A stretch of 18,817 nt of DNA from a bacterium UBP11_UBA4055 (GTDB lineage Bacteria > UBA4055), in the NCBI GenBank assembly GCA_002382735.1, contig DFZN01000047.1, positions 1-18,817 of the forward strand. The letters are read 5' to 3'. The notes beneath the pieces are model-generated. The model saw nothing but the letters and a program-made list of their open reading frames with translations, was not told the origin of the DNA and did no database searches. The translations under genes were made by a program, and so were the position numbers. Below, in pieces: positions 7,499-15,121 of the stretch; position 1 is the stretch's first letter; every line of letters begins with the position of its first letter.

Positions 7499-8560
7499 CT
7501 ATTTACCTATCATTTTTTTTGCCTTGGCAATTATTTCATCGGTCGAAAGCACAATACCGCCTGTTTTTCCGTAATGTTCAACGGGGATCTTGCATTCAAC
7601 TGCCAGCTTGACATCCTCGATCATCTGTCCTACGCTCATCTCAATTGACATGTAAGCTTTGACTTTTTTAGAGTATTCTTTGATGATCTTTGCCGGGAAC
7701 GGCCATACTGTTTTGGGCCTGATGAGACCGATCTTAAGCCCCTGTTCCCTTGCCAGATCGACAGCTTTCTTTGCAATTCTCGATGAAAGTCCGTAGGCAA
7801 TAAAACCCAGCTCTGCGTCTTCCATGTGATACAGTTCGTAATCGACCTCGTTCTCTTCGATCAATTTGTATTTTGCCTGAAGTTCGTTATTCTTTGCTTC
7901 CATTCTCTCAGGTTCGATGAATAGAGATGTTATCTGAACAGGCTTTCCTCTTTTTGCGACTCCGCCGTTGGATGCCCAAGTAGCATCGAAAGCCGGTTTT
8001 TTATAGTCGTCCCTGAATTCTACAGTCTCCATCATCTGTCCCAAAGCTCCGTCTGACAGGATAAGTACAGGATTGAGATACTTTTCGGACAGGTCGAAAG
8101 CTTTATATACCATATCAGCCTGTTCCTGAACAGAATTAGGGGTAAGAACTATCAATCTGTAATCACCGTGTCCGCCGCCTTTTGTCGCCTGAAAATAATC
8201 ACCCTGAGAAGGCTGTATAGTCCCCAGACCGGGACCGCCTCTCTGAACATTGACAAGAACGCAGGGTATCTGAGCGCAGGCAATGTATGACACTCCTTCC
8301 TGCATGAGTGAAAAACCTGGAGATGAAGTAGTTGTCATGATTCTTTTACCGCAGGCTCCAGCTCCGTAAACCATGTTGATCGCGGAAACTTCGCTCTCTG
8401 CCTGCACATAGGCTATTCCTTTGCGGGGCAGCCACTTGGAGAAGTACTCGAGAACCTCGCTCTGGGGCGTGATCGGATAACCGAAATATCCGTCTATCCC
8501 GGCTCTGATCGCAGCTTCGGCCAAAGCTTCGTTCCCTTTCATCAAATATTTTTCAGCCAA
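7499..8560 (-). CDS. vorB: 2-oxoacid:ferredoxin oxidoreductase alpha subunit, VorB type
   Basis: This 353-residue protein has the length and layout of VorB (3-methyl-2-oxobutanoate:ferredoxin oxidoreductase alpha). The N-terminal pyrimidine-binding domain carries GNEALAEAAIRAG, GYPITPQSE and the AESEVSAINMVYGA helix. Residues about 75-125 have SSPGFSLMQEG and QRGGPGLGTIQPSQGD, both typical. The C-terminal domain has IRPKTVWPFP. The reaction converts a 2-oxo acid and CoA to acyl-CoA, CO2 and reduced ferredoxin, or the reverse. It follows the ferredoxin gene by 24 bases. NCBI-style naming as VorB is my recollection; a 2-oxoglutarate (Kor) specificity is the main alternative. Confidence 0.9.
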   Translation of the reverse strand: MAEKYLMKGNEALAEAAIRAGIDGYFGYPITPQSEVLEYFSKWLPRKGIAYVQAESEVSAINMVYGAGACGKRIMTTTSSPGFSLMQEGVSYIACAQIPCVLVNVQRGGPGLGTIQPSQGDYFQATKGGGHGDYRLIVLTPNSVQEQADMVYKAFDLSEKYLNPVLILSDGALGQMMETVEFRDDYKKPAFDATWASNGGVAKRGKPVQITSLFIEPERMEAKNNELQAKYKLIEENEVDYELYHMEDAELGFIAYGLSSRIAKKAVDLAREQGLKIGLIRPKTVWPFPAKIIKEYSKKVKAYMSIEMSVGQMIEDVKLAVECKIPVEHYGKTGGIVLSTDEIIAKAKKMIGK

Positions 8561-8584
8561 TTTTGACCTCCGTATTTTAATAAA

Positions 8585-8806
8585 TTATTGTTTTTTGGCT
8601 TTGTAAACGGTTATTACACTGTCCGGACAGACCTGAGCGCAGTTGCCGCAGCCTATGCAGTCTTCATTTAGCATCATTGCGTAATAATAACCCTTGTCGT
8701 TGGTCACCTTGCTGTAACCGATAACGCTTTTCGAACATACCGTAGCGCACAATTGACAGCCCTTACATTTCTGGATGTCAACTTCGATAAAACCTTTGAT
8801 AGCCAT
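8585..8806 (-). CDS. 2x[4Fe-4S] ferredoxin subunit of the 2-oxoacid oxidoreductase
   Basis: This 73-residue protein has two iron-sulfur motifs: Cys14, 17, 20, 24 and Cys50, 53, 56, 60. In the second the last cysteine is followed by proline as usual; in the first it is followed by serine. The last cysteine of each motif completes the opposite cluster, as in classical clostridial-type ferredoxins. The start ATG has GGAGGG 5 bases upstream. It is the first gene of the operon, so it is the delta subunit that takes electrons from the catalytic subunits. A promoter must lie in 8807-8900, but AT-richness hides it. Confidence 0.93.
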   Translation of the reverse strand: MAIKGFIEVDIQKCKGCQLCATVCSKSVIGYSKVTNDKGYYYAMMLNEDCIGCGNCAQVCPDSVITVYKAKKQ

Positions 8807-9044
8807 TTTCCCTCCGCTATTTTAATTTAATATAATGTATTTCAATAACTAAGCGTACGAAAATTGATATTAACTAAATTATTGGTTAAAATCAAGAAAT
8901 TTTTTAACAAATGTTTTTTCCCGAAATTATTATTATTGTCTTTAAGCGGCAGAATGTCTTTTTCTTTTTTCTTTGCAAATGAACTCGGATTATCTTATTT
9001 TTCACTTAATTAGCCGGAACAAAGCTTCAAATGCAGGATAAAAT
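8807..9044. other. Divergent intergenic region, ferredoxin and potassium channel genes
   Basis: This very AT-rich spacer lies between divergent genes, so it should hold both promoters. I see no unambiguous -35/-10 pairs, hairpins or small coding frames. Confidence 0.5.
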
Positions 9045-10172
9045 ATGATCAGACACTTCAAAAATATCTGGAAAAAAGATATAACCAAGATCGTCACACT
9101 GCTTTTTTTCGTTCTTCTTCTTGCCGCTTTACTCTATAGCAATTTTGAAAAAGATATAATCTCGCTTTTTGATGCGGTTTACTTCGCGGTCGTTACCGTA
9201 AGCACCGTCGGATACGGGGACATTACAGCCAAGACAGTTCCCGGCAGGCTTGTCTCGATATTTCTGATATTTTCGGGCATGATACTTATTTCTTCATTTA
9301 CAGCAACGATGTCATCTATACTTGTTTCAAAAAAATTAAAAGAAGGCCAGGGGGTGAGTTCTATCAAAGGTAAAAATTTTGTCGTTATGTGCGGCTGGAA
9401 CTGGAAGGCGGAGTCTTTAATTACTTCTCTTGTTCATTCGGGACTGAAAAATATAATTCTGATAAATGATTCCGACCCGTCCCAGATCAATGCCGTCATT
9501 GAGAAATTCGCCGATGCCAACATAAAGTTCATAAAAGGCGATTTCACCGATCTCAACATTCTCAGCAAAGCGAATCTGGAGCACTCAAAAGGTGTAATCA
9601 TAGTTCCTGACAGCTCCATTTCATCTTCTCAGGGAGCCGACGAGAAAACGGTTTTCGCGACCATGACCATCAAATCAATATCGGAGAAGATCAAAGTACA
9701 TGTTCAGCTTTTGAGGAACGAGACCGTGCCTTATATACAGCGCGCAAAGGCTGATAATTATTTCATTTCGGACAACACGATACCGTTCTTTCTTACTTCA
9801 GCGATCGCTCATCCGGGAATTACCGATGTCATGAACAAAATAATGACCTTCGACGACGAGGACTGTATGTCATCGGCTGAGATACCTAAAGAGTTCGTTG
9901 GCAGAACATTCGCCGAGCTCTCGTCTCATTTCCGGACAAAGTCCGGCTCGATACTGTTAGCTCTTGTTCAATTTCAGGATGTGCTTGAAATGAAAAATAT
10001 CGATTCGAGGGACAACAGCTCAATAGACGCATTTATAAAACGAAAATTCGAAGAGGCCGGCAGGCTTACAAAGGATCTCGATAAAAAGAAAATAATGCTC
10101 AATCCCGGTGATGACTATGTAATTAAGAATTTCGAGATGGCCGTGCTTATACAGAAAAAATCTTTCAAATAA
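9045..10172 (+). CDS. Potassium channel with RCK (TrkA-N) domain, MthK-like
   Basis: This 375-residue protein starts with two transmembrane helices (about residues 15-32 and 68-90) around a pore loop whose selectivity filter is STVGYGD (53-59), the potassium signature. A cytoplasmic RCK domain follows: VVMCGWNWKAESLI near residue 113 is the MthK-like form of the nucleotide-fold glycine loop, and ILINDSD ends the second strand. A TrkA-C-like region lies in the last ~110 residues. Such channels open on ligand binding to the RCK ring (calcium or nucleotide in relatives). The start ATG has AGGA upstream. A cyclic-nucleotide-binding protein gene follows 19 bases later. Conducted ion: potassium, by the filter. 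Gating ligand: not visible. Confidence 0.93.
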   Translation: MIRHFKNIWKKDITKIVTLLFFVLLLAALLYSNFEKDIISLFDAVYFAVVTVSTVGYGDITAKTVPGRLVSIFLIFSGMILISSFTATMSSILVSKKLKEGQGVSSIKGKNFVVMCGWNWKAESLITSLVHSGLKNIILINDSDPSQINAVIEKFADANIKFIKGDFTDLNILSKANLEHSKGVIIVPDSSISSSQGADEKTVFATMTIKSISEKIKVHVQLLRNETVPYIQRAKADNYFISDNTIPFFLTSAIAHPGITDVMNKIMTFDDEDCMSSAEIPKEFVGRTFAELSSHFRTKSGSILLALVQFQDVLEMKNIDSRDNSSIDAFIKRKFEEAGRLTKDLDKKKIMLNPGDDYVIKNFEMAVLIQKKSFK

Positions 10173-10191
10173 ACCGTCGGAGAAATTCAAA

Positions 10192-10689
10192 ATGGGCTCG
10201 ATAAAAGAAAATACGCTGTTCGCAAACCTTGATGACAGTCAGATAGATCACATCCTCAAGCTCGTAAAGGAATGCCGTTTCAGAAAAGGAGAAACTATAA
10301 TAGAAGAGCATTCGACCGGTAATTCCATGTACCTGCTGAAAAAAGGTGAAATATCGATCGAAAAGGATCTCATTCCGCTGATAGAAGGCTATCAGTCCGG
10401 GCCCGACGACAAAAAGATCATCAGGATCAGCGATGCCCAGAATTTTTTCTTCGGAGAAATGTCGCTTTTCGACCCCGCACTAAAAAGAACCGCAACAATA
10501 AAGGCATTAAGCGATGTTGAACTTTTGGAGCTTTTTGACATCGACTTTGAGAAGATACTGAAAAACAGACAGGATATCGGTGTTATTATTTTAAAAAACA
10601 TCGCCCTCAAACTCTCACGCACCCTCGAGAACTCAAATATCGAACTCTCAAAGATGATCACCGCGTTCACTTTGTCGCTAAAACTGTAA
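10192..10689 (+). CDS. Stand-alone cyclic-nucleotide-binding domain protein
   Basis: This 165-residue protein is one CNB domain (about residues 5-130) with no DNA-binding or catalytic domain. The phosphate-binding cassette is visible as FGEMSLFDPALKRTATIKA: the acidic residue after FG and the arginine before TAT are the cAMP/cGMP contacts in Crp-like proteins. The remaining ~30 residues are helical. It lies 19 bases after the potassium channel gene on the same strand, which suggests a channel regulator supplied in trans rather than fused as in CNG channels. That role is inference. A phosphate-free degenerate CNB fold is the alternative. Confidence 0.87.
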   Translation: MGSIKENTLFANLDDSQIDHILKLVKECRFRKGETIIEEHSTGNSMYLLKKGEISIEKDLIPLIEGYQSGPDDKKIIRISDAQNFFFGEMSLFDPALKRTATIKALSDVELLELFDIDFEKILKNRQDIGVIILKNIALKLSRTLENSNIELSKMITAFTLSLKL

Positions 10690-10709
10690 AGTTCAGCAAC
10701 AATATATCC

Positions 10710-10738
10710 TTGACAAAATAATATTTCATTATTACATT
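10710..10738 (+). promoter_or_regulatory. Promoter of metal operon 1 with a small dyad
   Basis: TTGACA (10710-10715), 17 bases, TACATT (10733-10738), 29 bases before the arsR start. The spacer holds AATAAT-N5-ATTATT (10717-10733), a possible ArsR site, though such AT dyads arise by chance. Confidence 0.65.
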
Positions 10739-10767
10739 TAGTTAATTATCGAAATGTAGGGGCTGAA

Positions 10768-11097
10768 ATGAACAGTTACACTAAAATATTCAAGGCTCTC
10801 GGGGACGAAACCAGGCTCAGGATCGTAAAGATGCTCGAAGTTAAAAAAATGTGTGTATGCGAAATAACTTCAATAATCGGATCATCAATGCCGACCGTCT
10901 CTAATCACCTTAAAATATTGAAGGAAGCAGGGCTTATAGAACAGGACAGGGATGAAAAATATATGAATTACTCTTTGTCCGAAGTCGGAGACGGTTTCAT
11001 AGGCGAGGTTCTTGGGCTTGTAAGGTCTATTAACGAAGAACGGACAAGGACTGATCAGCAGACTGCGGTCAGAACTGACAGAGCGAATATCTGCTAG
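10768..11097 (+). CDS. arsR: ArsR/SmtB family metal(loid)-responsive repressor
   Basis: This 109-residue protein has a winged helix-turn-helix with recognition-helix sequence MPTVSNHLKILKEAGL. It begins IFKALGDETRLRI, the usual ArsR start. The CVC pair (Cys29 and Cys31 in KKMCVCEI) matches the arsenic/antimony sensing motif ELCVCDL of ArsR. A third cysteine lies at the very C-terminus (NIC). Metal binding would release it from the promoter just upstream. It heads a run of nine same-strand genes reaching 16145. Arsenite is the likely inducer; another thiophilic metal is possible. Confidence 0.93.
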   Translation: MNSYTKIFKALGDETRLRIVKMLEVKKMCVCEITSIIGSSMPTVSNHLKILKEAGLIEQDRDEKYMNYSLSEVGDGFIGEVLGLVRSINEERTRTDQQTAVRTDRANIC

Positions 11098-11106
11098 GAG
11101 AAAGTG

Positions 11107-12405
11107 ATGAGCTGGAAAAACGATTGGAAAATATTAATTACGATGTTCGCTGTCTTCATCGCATCATTCTTTCTGCCTGTAGAGACCGAAAGATTTCAGA
11201 GCGCAGTGATCGAATCGTTCTATATGTTAAAGGAATACGCACAGCTTCATGTGGTTTTCTGCCTTTTGCCGGCGCTGTTCATAGCAGGCGGCATCAGCGT
11301 CTTCGTCAGTCAGGGCGCCGTGATGAAATATCTCGGCGCGAACGCGAAGCGTATAATGGCGTACTCTGTCGCCGCGGTCTCGGGAACTATCCTTGCGGTC
11401 TGTTCATGCACGATACTCCCTCTCTTTTCAGGGATCTACAAGCGCGGCGCTGGTATCGGTCCTGCATCGGCATTTCTTTATTCCGGACCTGCGATTAATG
11501 TGCTCGCCATTATCCTGACTGCAAGGGTTCTCGGAATGGAGCTGGGGATAGCAAGGGCTGTCGGCGCGATCCTTTTCAGCGTGCTGGTAGGCCTCATCAT
11601 GGCATTTGTTTTCAGGCATGAGGAGAAGGAAAAATCTAAAAAGCAGATGGTAATGCCTGAATCTGATAATTCAAGGCCGCTGTTGCAGGACATTATTTTC
11701 TTCGGTCTCATGGTTCTCATACTTGTATTCGCGAACTGGGCAAAACCTGCTATTGACAGCGGGGTCTGGTCATTCATTTTCAACGCAAAATGGATAATTA
11801 CCACAGTCCTAAGCATAGCTTTCGGCCTTACTCTATTCAAATTCTACGGAATGAAGATATCGCAAATTTCTATGATCACGGCCGGAACTCTTATCCTGTA
11901 TTTCGTCTCAAGCGGAAATACTATGATAGCTTTCGCTGCAGGAGTGATCGGACTTTCTTACTTTACAAGCACAGCTGAGGGCGAACTTAAAGACTGGTTC
12001 GATTCAACATGGGGATTCACAAAGCAGATACTGCCTTTAATGTTCTTCGGGATACTTATAGCTGGATCATTCCTCGGGCGTCCGGGACATGAAGGATTTA
12101 TTCCTTCAGCCTGGATCGAGATGCTGGTGGGCGGAAACTCGATCTGGTCGAACTTCTTCGCTTCAATTTCTGGTGCATTGATGTATTTCGCTACTCTGAC
12201 AGAAGTACCTATTCTTCAGGGACTTATCGGCAGCGGAATGGGTAAAGGCCCCGCGCTCGCTCTTCTTCTTGCAGGCCCGGCTCTTTCTCTGCCTAACATG
12301 CTCGTCATCAACAGCGTAATGGGCTTAAAGAAAACATCGGTGTTCGTAGGCTCGGTTGTCATCCTGTCCACGATCGCCGGCTACTTGTACGGAATATTAT
12401 TTTAA
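11107..12405 (+). CDS. arsP: ArsP-type permease (DUF318/COG0701)
   Basis: This 432-residue membrane protein has about ten hydrophobic segments. The family signature is clear: AVCSCTILPLFSGIYKRGAG then GPASAFLYSGPAINVLAI in the first half, and the repeated TLTEVPILQGLIGSGMGKGPALALLLAGPALSLPN in the second. Members studied as ArsP export trivalent organoarsenicals such as methylarsenite; others of the family are uncharacterised. A methyltransferase in the neighbouring operon would make such a substrate. The start is taken as the ATG at 11107, with AGGAG 6 bases upstream; a GTG at 11104 is closer than usual. The gene follows arsR directly. Naming it arsP is by family and context. Confidence 0.8.
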   Translation: MSWKNDWKILITMFAVFIASFFLPVETERFQSAVIESFYMLKEYAQLHVVFCLLPALFIAGGISVFVSQGAVMKYLGANAKRIMAYSVAAVSGTILAVCSCTILPLFSGIYKRGAGIGPASAFLYSGPAINVLAIILTARVLGMELGIARAVGAILFSVLVGLIMAFVFRHEEKEKSKKQMVMPESDNSRPLLQDIIFFGLMVLILVFANWAKPAIDSGVWSFIFNAKWIITTVLSIAFGLTLFKFYGMKISQISMITAGTLILYFVSSGNTMIAFAAGVIGLSYFTSTAEGELKDWFDSTWGFTKQILPLMFFGILIAGSFLGRPGHEGFIPSAWIEMLVGGNSIWSNFFASISGALMYFATLTEVPILQGLIGSGMGKGPALALLLAGPALSLPNMLVINSVMGLKKTSVFVGSVVILSTIAGYLYGILF

Positions 12406-12420
12406 TTAAACGGAGGCTGA

Positions 12421-12663
12421 ATGATGGATATTAAAATTCTGGGTACAGGCTGCCCAAAATGCTTAAATCTGGAAAAGGCTGCGAGAACCGCTGCGGAATC
12501 TTTCGATTTTGAGATCAATATCGGAAAAGTATCTGACATAAACGATATTATGGATTATGGCGTAATGATGACACCTGCTCTTGTGATAAACGAAAAAGTA
12601 GTCAGTTCAGGCAAAGCTCTTTCCGTCGAGCAGATCAAAAAATATATCGGGGAATTTAAATGA
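12421..12663 (+). CDS. Small thioredoxin-like protein (CPKC), cytoplasmic
   Basis: This 80-residue protein has no signal peptide. The active-site motif GTGCPKC (Cys11, Cys14) and the cis-proline segment MMTPALVINEKVV match the TM0996/MTH895 group of miniature thioredoxins often labelled redox-active disulfide protein 2. The second ATG (12424) has better spacing from GGAGG than the first, so the protein may be one residue shorter. Its stop overlaps the next start (ATGA), coupling it to the exported thioredoxin. It probably hands electrons to CcdA or to the permease system. That role is inference from order. Confidence 0.9.
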   Translation: MMDIKILGTGCPKCLNLEKAARTAAESFDFEINIGKVSDINDIMDYGVMMTPALVINEKVVSSGKALSVEQIKKYIGEFK

Positions 12664-13094
12664 GAAAGATCTTTAATTTGACGGTCATGGCTGTTTTCTT
12701 TTTCACTTTTTGCGCCTGCGCAGACGAAAAAAAGGAAGCACCTGATGCTACAGTAAAAGAGACCGTAAAAATTGATACGGTCGTTAAAGAGATCGAAAAA
12801 CAAAAAGAAGATCCGAAAGTCACTTTTGTTGAGCTCGGATCGGTCAACTGCATTCCGTGCAAACAGATGCAGCCTGTAATGAAAGCTGTCGAAGAAGAAT
12901 ATCCTGCTCAGGTCAAAGTCGAATTCATTGATGTATGGACGCAGAAAGGAAAGATCGACGGCGCAAAGTACAAAGTAAGATTGATCCCGACACAAGTATT
13001 TCTCGACAGTCTCGGCAAAGAATATTTCAGGCACGAAGGTTTTTTCCCGAAGGACGAACTTGTTAAAATTCTTAAGCAGGGCGGAGTGAAGTAG
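12660..13094 (+). CDS. Exported thioredoxin-fold lipoprotein (CIPC)
   Basis: This 144-residue protein starts with a signal (residues 1-19) followed by a lipobox-like FCAC, so lipid attachment at Cys20 is likely. Residues 21-50 are a charged linker. The thioredoxin fold follows with active-site CIPC (Cys64, Cys67) and cis-proline Pro110 in RLIPTQVF. It reduces disulfides or delivers thiols outside the inner membrane. It is followed by CcdA, the usual electron donor for such proteins, with stop and start overlapping (TAGTG). The ATGA overlap with the preceding gene places the two thioredoxins on both sides of the membrane. Confidence 0.88.
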   Translation: MRKIFNLTVMAVFFFTFCACADEKKEAPDATVKETVKIDTVVKEIEKQKEDPKVTFVELGSVNCIPCKQMQPVMKAVEEEYPAQVKVEFIDVWTQKGKIDGAKYKVRLIPTQVFLDSLGKEYFRHEGFFPKDELVKILKQGGVK

Positions 13095-13810
13095 TGGACG
13101 CTGTCTTTCTGTACTTATACGAGACAATGCAGGGAAGCGCGGCCATAGCAGTATTCGGAGCTTTTCTATGGGGTCTTGCAAGCATTCTCTTAAGCCCGTG
13201 TCACCTTTCATCGATTCCTTTGATAATTGGTTTTATCAACGGCAGAAAGAACAAGACAGTGCGTAAAGCGTTTCTTCAGTCCCTGTTCTTCGGGCTCGGA
13301 ATACTGATAACGATAGCCATAATCGGAATCATTACCGGAATGATGGGCATGATGCTCGGAGATACCGGGATATGGGGATATATTTTCCTTACAGCATTTT
13401 TCATTCTGTTCGGTCTGATACTTCTCGATGTAGTTAAAATGCCCGATTTTGACAGTCCGAACCTCGCAAGATTCACGAAAAAAGGATTTTTGACATCATT
13501 TATCGTCGGGCTGATATTCGGTATAGGTCTAGGCCCCTGCACATTCGCGTTCATGGCCCCGATGCTCGGATTCGTGTTCCATACAAGCTCGAACAACATG
13601 TCATACGGCATACTCCTTATGGCTGCATTTGCAATAGGTCATATCGGTGTTATAGTATTTGCGGGCACTTTCGTCGAGTGGGTGGAAAAATATCTTAAGT
13701 GGAGTTCAGGGTCAAAAAAGACTCAGATACTGAAAAAGATATGCGGTATTCTGGTAATAATAGCCGGACTTTACAACATAAAAGACATAATCAGGATACT
13801 TAACAGCTAG
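13094..13810 (+). CDS. ccdA: CcdA-type transmembrane thiol-disulfide conduit
   Basis: This 238-residue protein starts at GTG, preceded by GGAG, and has six hydrophobic helices. The two family cysteines sit next to prolines: SPC at Cys36 in helix 1 and GPC at Cys149 in helix 4, the pair that carries electrons across the membrane in CcdA and DsbD. The internal duplication of the two halves is visible in the spacing of these motifs. Its start shares one base with the stop of the exported thioredoxin, so the two form a relay. CcdA normally supplies cytochrome c maturation, but no cytochrome genes are near and the arsenic context suggests another use. Confidence 0.9.
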   Translation: MDAVFLYLYETMQGSAAIAVFGAFLWGLASILLSPCHLSSIPLIIGFINGRKNKTVRKAFLQSLFFGLGILITIAIIGIITGMMGMMLGDTGIWGYIFLTAFFILFGLILLDVVKMPDFDSPNLARFTKKGFLTSFIVGLIFGIGLGPCTFAFMAPMLGFVFHTSSNNMSYGILLMAAFAIGHIGVIVFAGTFVEWVEKYLKWSSGSKKTQILKKICGILVIIAGLYNIKDIIRILNS

Positions 13811-13825
13811 AAAGCGGAGGGAATT

Positions 13826-14767
13826 ATGGGCGGACACGATCACGGAAGCCATGGTCACGACCACCACCATCATGATCACTCACACGATCACGGAGAAATA
13901 TCGGGAGTAAGAGTTTTCTGGGTCGCTCTCTTCAATCTTGTTATTACGGTAACGGAGTTTGTAGGAGGAATTCTATCAGGCAGTCTCGCGCTTGTTTCCG
14001 ATGCTACACATAACCTTTCAGATACTGCTTCGATCGTTCTGAGCTATGTCGGGATAAAAATTTCGGCAAGGGAGAAAACGGAAAGTAAGTCGTTCGGCTA
14101 CAAACGGGCCGAGATCATCATCGCTTTCATCAACGCTTCGGTTCTGATGGGTATCTGTATTTATCTACTCTTCGAAGCTTACCACAGATTTTTAAATCCT
14201 GAAACGATAAACAGCAGTCTGATGATAATTATCGCGGTCATAGGGCTTGCGGCGAACCTGATATCGGTTCTTATCCTGCACAGTCACGCACATTCAAGCA
14301 TGAACATCAAAGCCGCTTACCTTCACATGCTCGGAGATACTTTGTCTTCAGTCGGCGTTGTCGGAGGAGGTCTTGCCATCAAATTCTGGGGTCTGACATG
14401 GATAGATCCTTTAATTACAGTCCTTGTCGCCGTTTATATCATGTACGAGTCGTGGAAAATAGTAAAACGATCGGTTGATATTCTGATGCAGTCCTCGGCG
14501 GATCTCGATTTTGAGGCCATTGCGAAAGATATTCAGGCCATACCCGATGTCATCAACATTCATCATGTCCATACCTGGTATTCCAACGAAAGGACGATTT
14601 ATTTTGAGGCTCATGTAAGCGTGTGCGACATTCTGATTTCTCAGACAAAAACGATACTGGACAGGATAGAACAGTTACTGACCGAAAAATACGGTGTCAG
14701 CCATATAACGATCCAGTTCGAGGATGACAGATCCTGCCCGGCGAATAATAGTATATTTTCAAAATAA
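13826..14767 (+). CDS. Cation diffusion facilitator, zinc-type
   Basis: This 313-residue protein belongs to the CDF family that exports divalent cations in exchange for protons. The N-terminal 25 residues are extremely histidine-rich and likely bind metal. Six helices follow. The transport site is HNLSD in helix 2 (His62, Asp66) and HMLGD in helix 5 (His167, Asp171), the HD-HD combination of zinc/cadmium/cobalt exporters such as CzcD and ZitB. The C-terminal ~90 residues form the cytoplasmic ferredoxin-like domain, with INIHHVHTW. GGAGGG precedes the ATG. It lies 15 bases after ccdA, so zinc export is bundled with the arsenic/thiol genes in one operon. Confidence 0.93.
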   Translation: MGGHDHGSHGHDHHHHDHSHDHGEISGVRVFWVALFNLVITVTEFVGGILSGSLALVSDATHNLSDTASIVLSYVGIKISAREKTESKSFGYKRAEIIIAFINASVLMGICIYLLFEAYHRFLNPETINSSLMIIIAVIGLAANLISVLILHSHAHSSMNIKAAYLHMLGDTLSSVGVVGGGLAIKFWGLTWIDPLITVLVAVYIMYESWKIVKRSVDILMQSSADLDFEAIAKDIQAIPDVINIHHVHTWYSNERTIYFEAHVSVCDILISQTKTILDRIEQLLTEKYGVSHITIQFEDDRSCPANNSIFSK

Positions 14768-14794
14768 GCTTGTGGCTTAAGATCAGGAGTGAAT

Positions 14795-15121
14795 TTGTTT
14801 AATCTGACCTACATAGATAATGACCTCTGCAGCTATCTCAGATCAAGAAACGGAATACTTACGATATCTGACGAATATGTCATCCGGGGCTGATGAAACG
14901 CCGTTAAACAACCGTCCGGGCAGATGGTAAGACCAGATAAAATGTATCGAGTTAAGAACTTAGACGATTTTGAGAAATTGAACTATGATGACTTGGAAAT
15001 ATATATCGAAAAGCCGCTGCTGTATGACGGTTCTGAATTTTTGGTACTCTATGTCGGGAAGTATGTTATGAAGCTGGACGGAGATGAAGCGAAAATAGAA
15101 ATGATTGAGAAAAAGAAATGA
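14795..15121 (+). CDS. Probable selenoprotein with a double-UGA (Sec-Sec) motif, CC/Se-motif-like
   Basis: The frame runs 108 codons from TTG 14795 (AGGAG 5 bases upstream) to TGA 15119-15121 and contains TGA TGA in frame at 14891-14896. Read with selenocysteine, residues 30-34 are IRGUU. The part after the UGAs has a low-complexity-free, strand/helix pattern and contains LEIYIEKPLL and VLYVGKYVMKLDG. The layout (about 108 residues, N-terminal YLRSRNGILTIS, then G and a CC or Sec pair, then a P and a conserved strand half) resembles a small CC/Se-motif (HesB-like) protein family, from memory. A SECIS-like hairpin follows at 14911-14928. The stop overlaps the next start as ATGA. Conventional reading would give a 32-residue peptide plus an orphan 65-residue frame from 14924 that has no ribosome site. 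Function unknown; a redox or metal-binding role fits the neighbours. Confidence 0.7.
14911..14928 (+). promoter_or_regulatory. Candidate bacterial SECIS hairpin
   Basis: ACCGUC, loop CGGGCA, GAUGGU form a 6-bp stem with one G-U pair. The second loop base is G, and the loop begins 20 bases after the second UGA and 23 after the first. This matches the published bacterial SECIS rules (G among the first two loop bases, loop about 16-37 bases from UGA). Confidence 0.6.

Noticed and set aside
6709..7574. Antisense or alternate frames across the oxidoreductase genes
   Set aside because: They overlap well-supported alpha and beta subunits; arginine/serine-rich reading is typical of shadow frames.
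12555..13211. Minus-strand 218-codon frame over the thioredoxin genes
   Set aside because: It is opposite two clear thioredoxin genes with matching motifs and has no ribosome site or family pattern.
13829..13890. Repeat-like His/Asp codons as a DNA repeat or CRISPR
   Set aside because: It is codon-level repetition of a histidine-rich metal-binding N-terminus, with no spacer-repeat structure. No CRISPR array, tRNA or rRNA was seen elsewhere.
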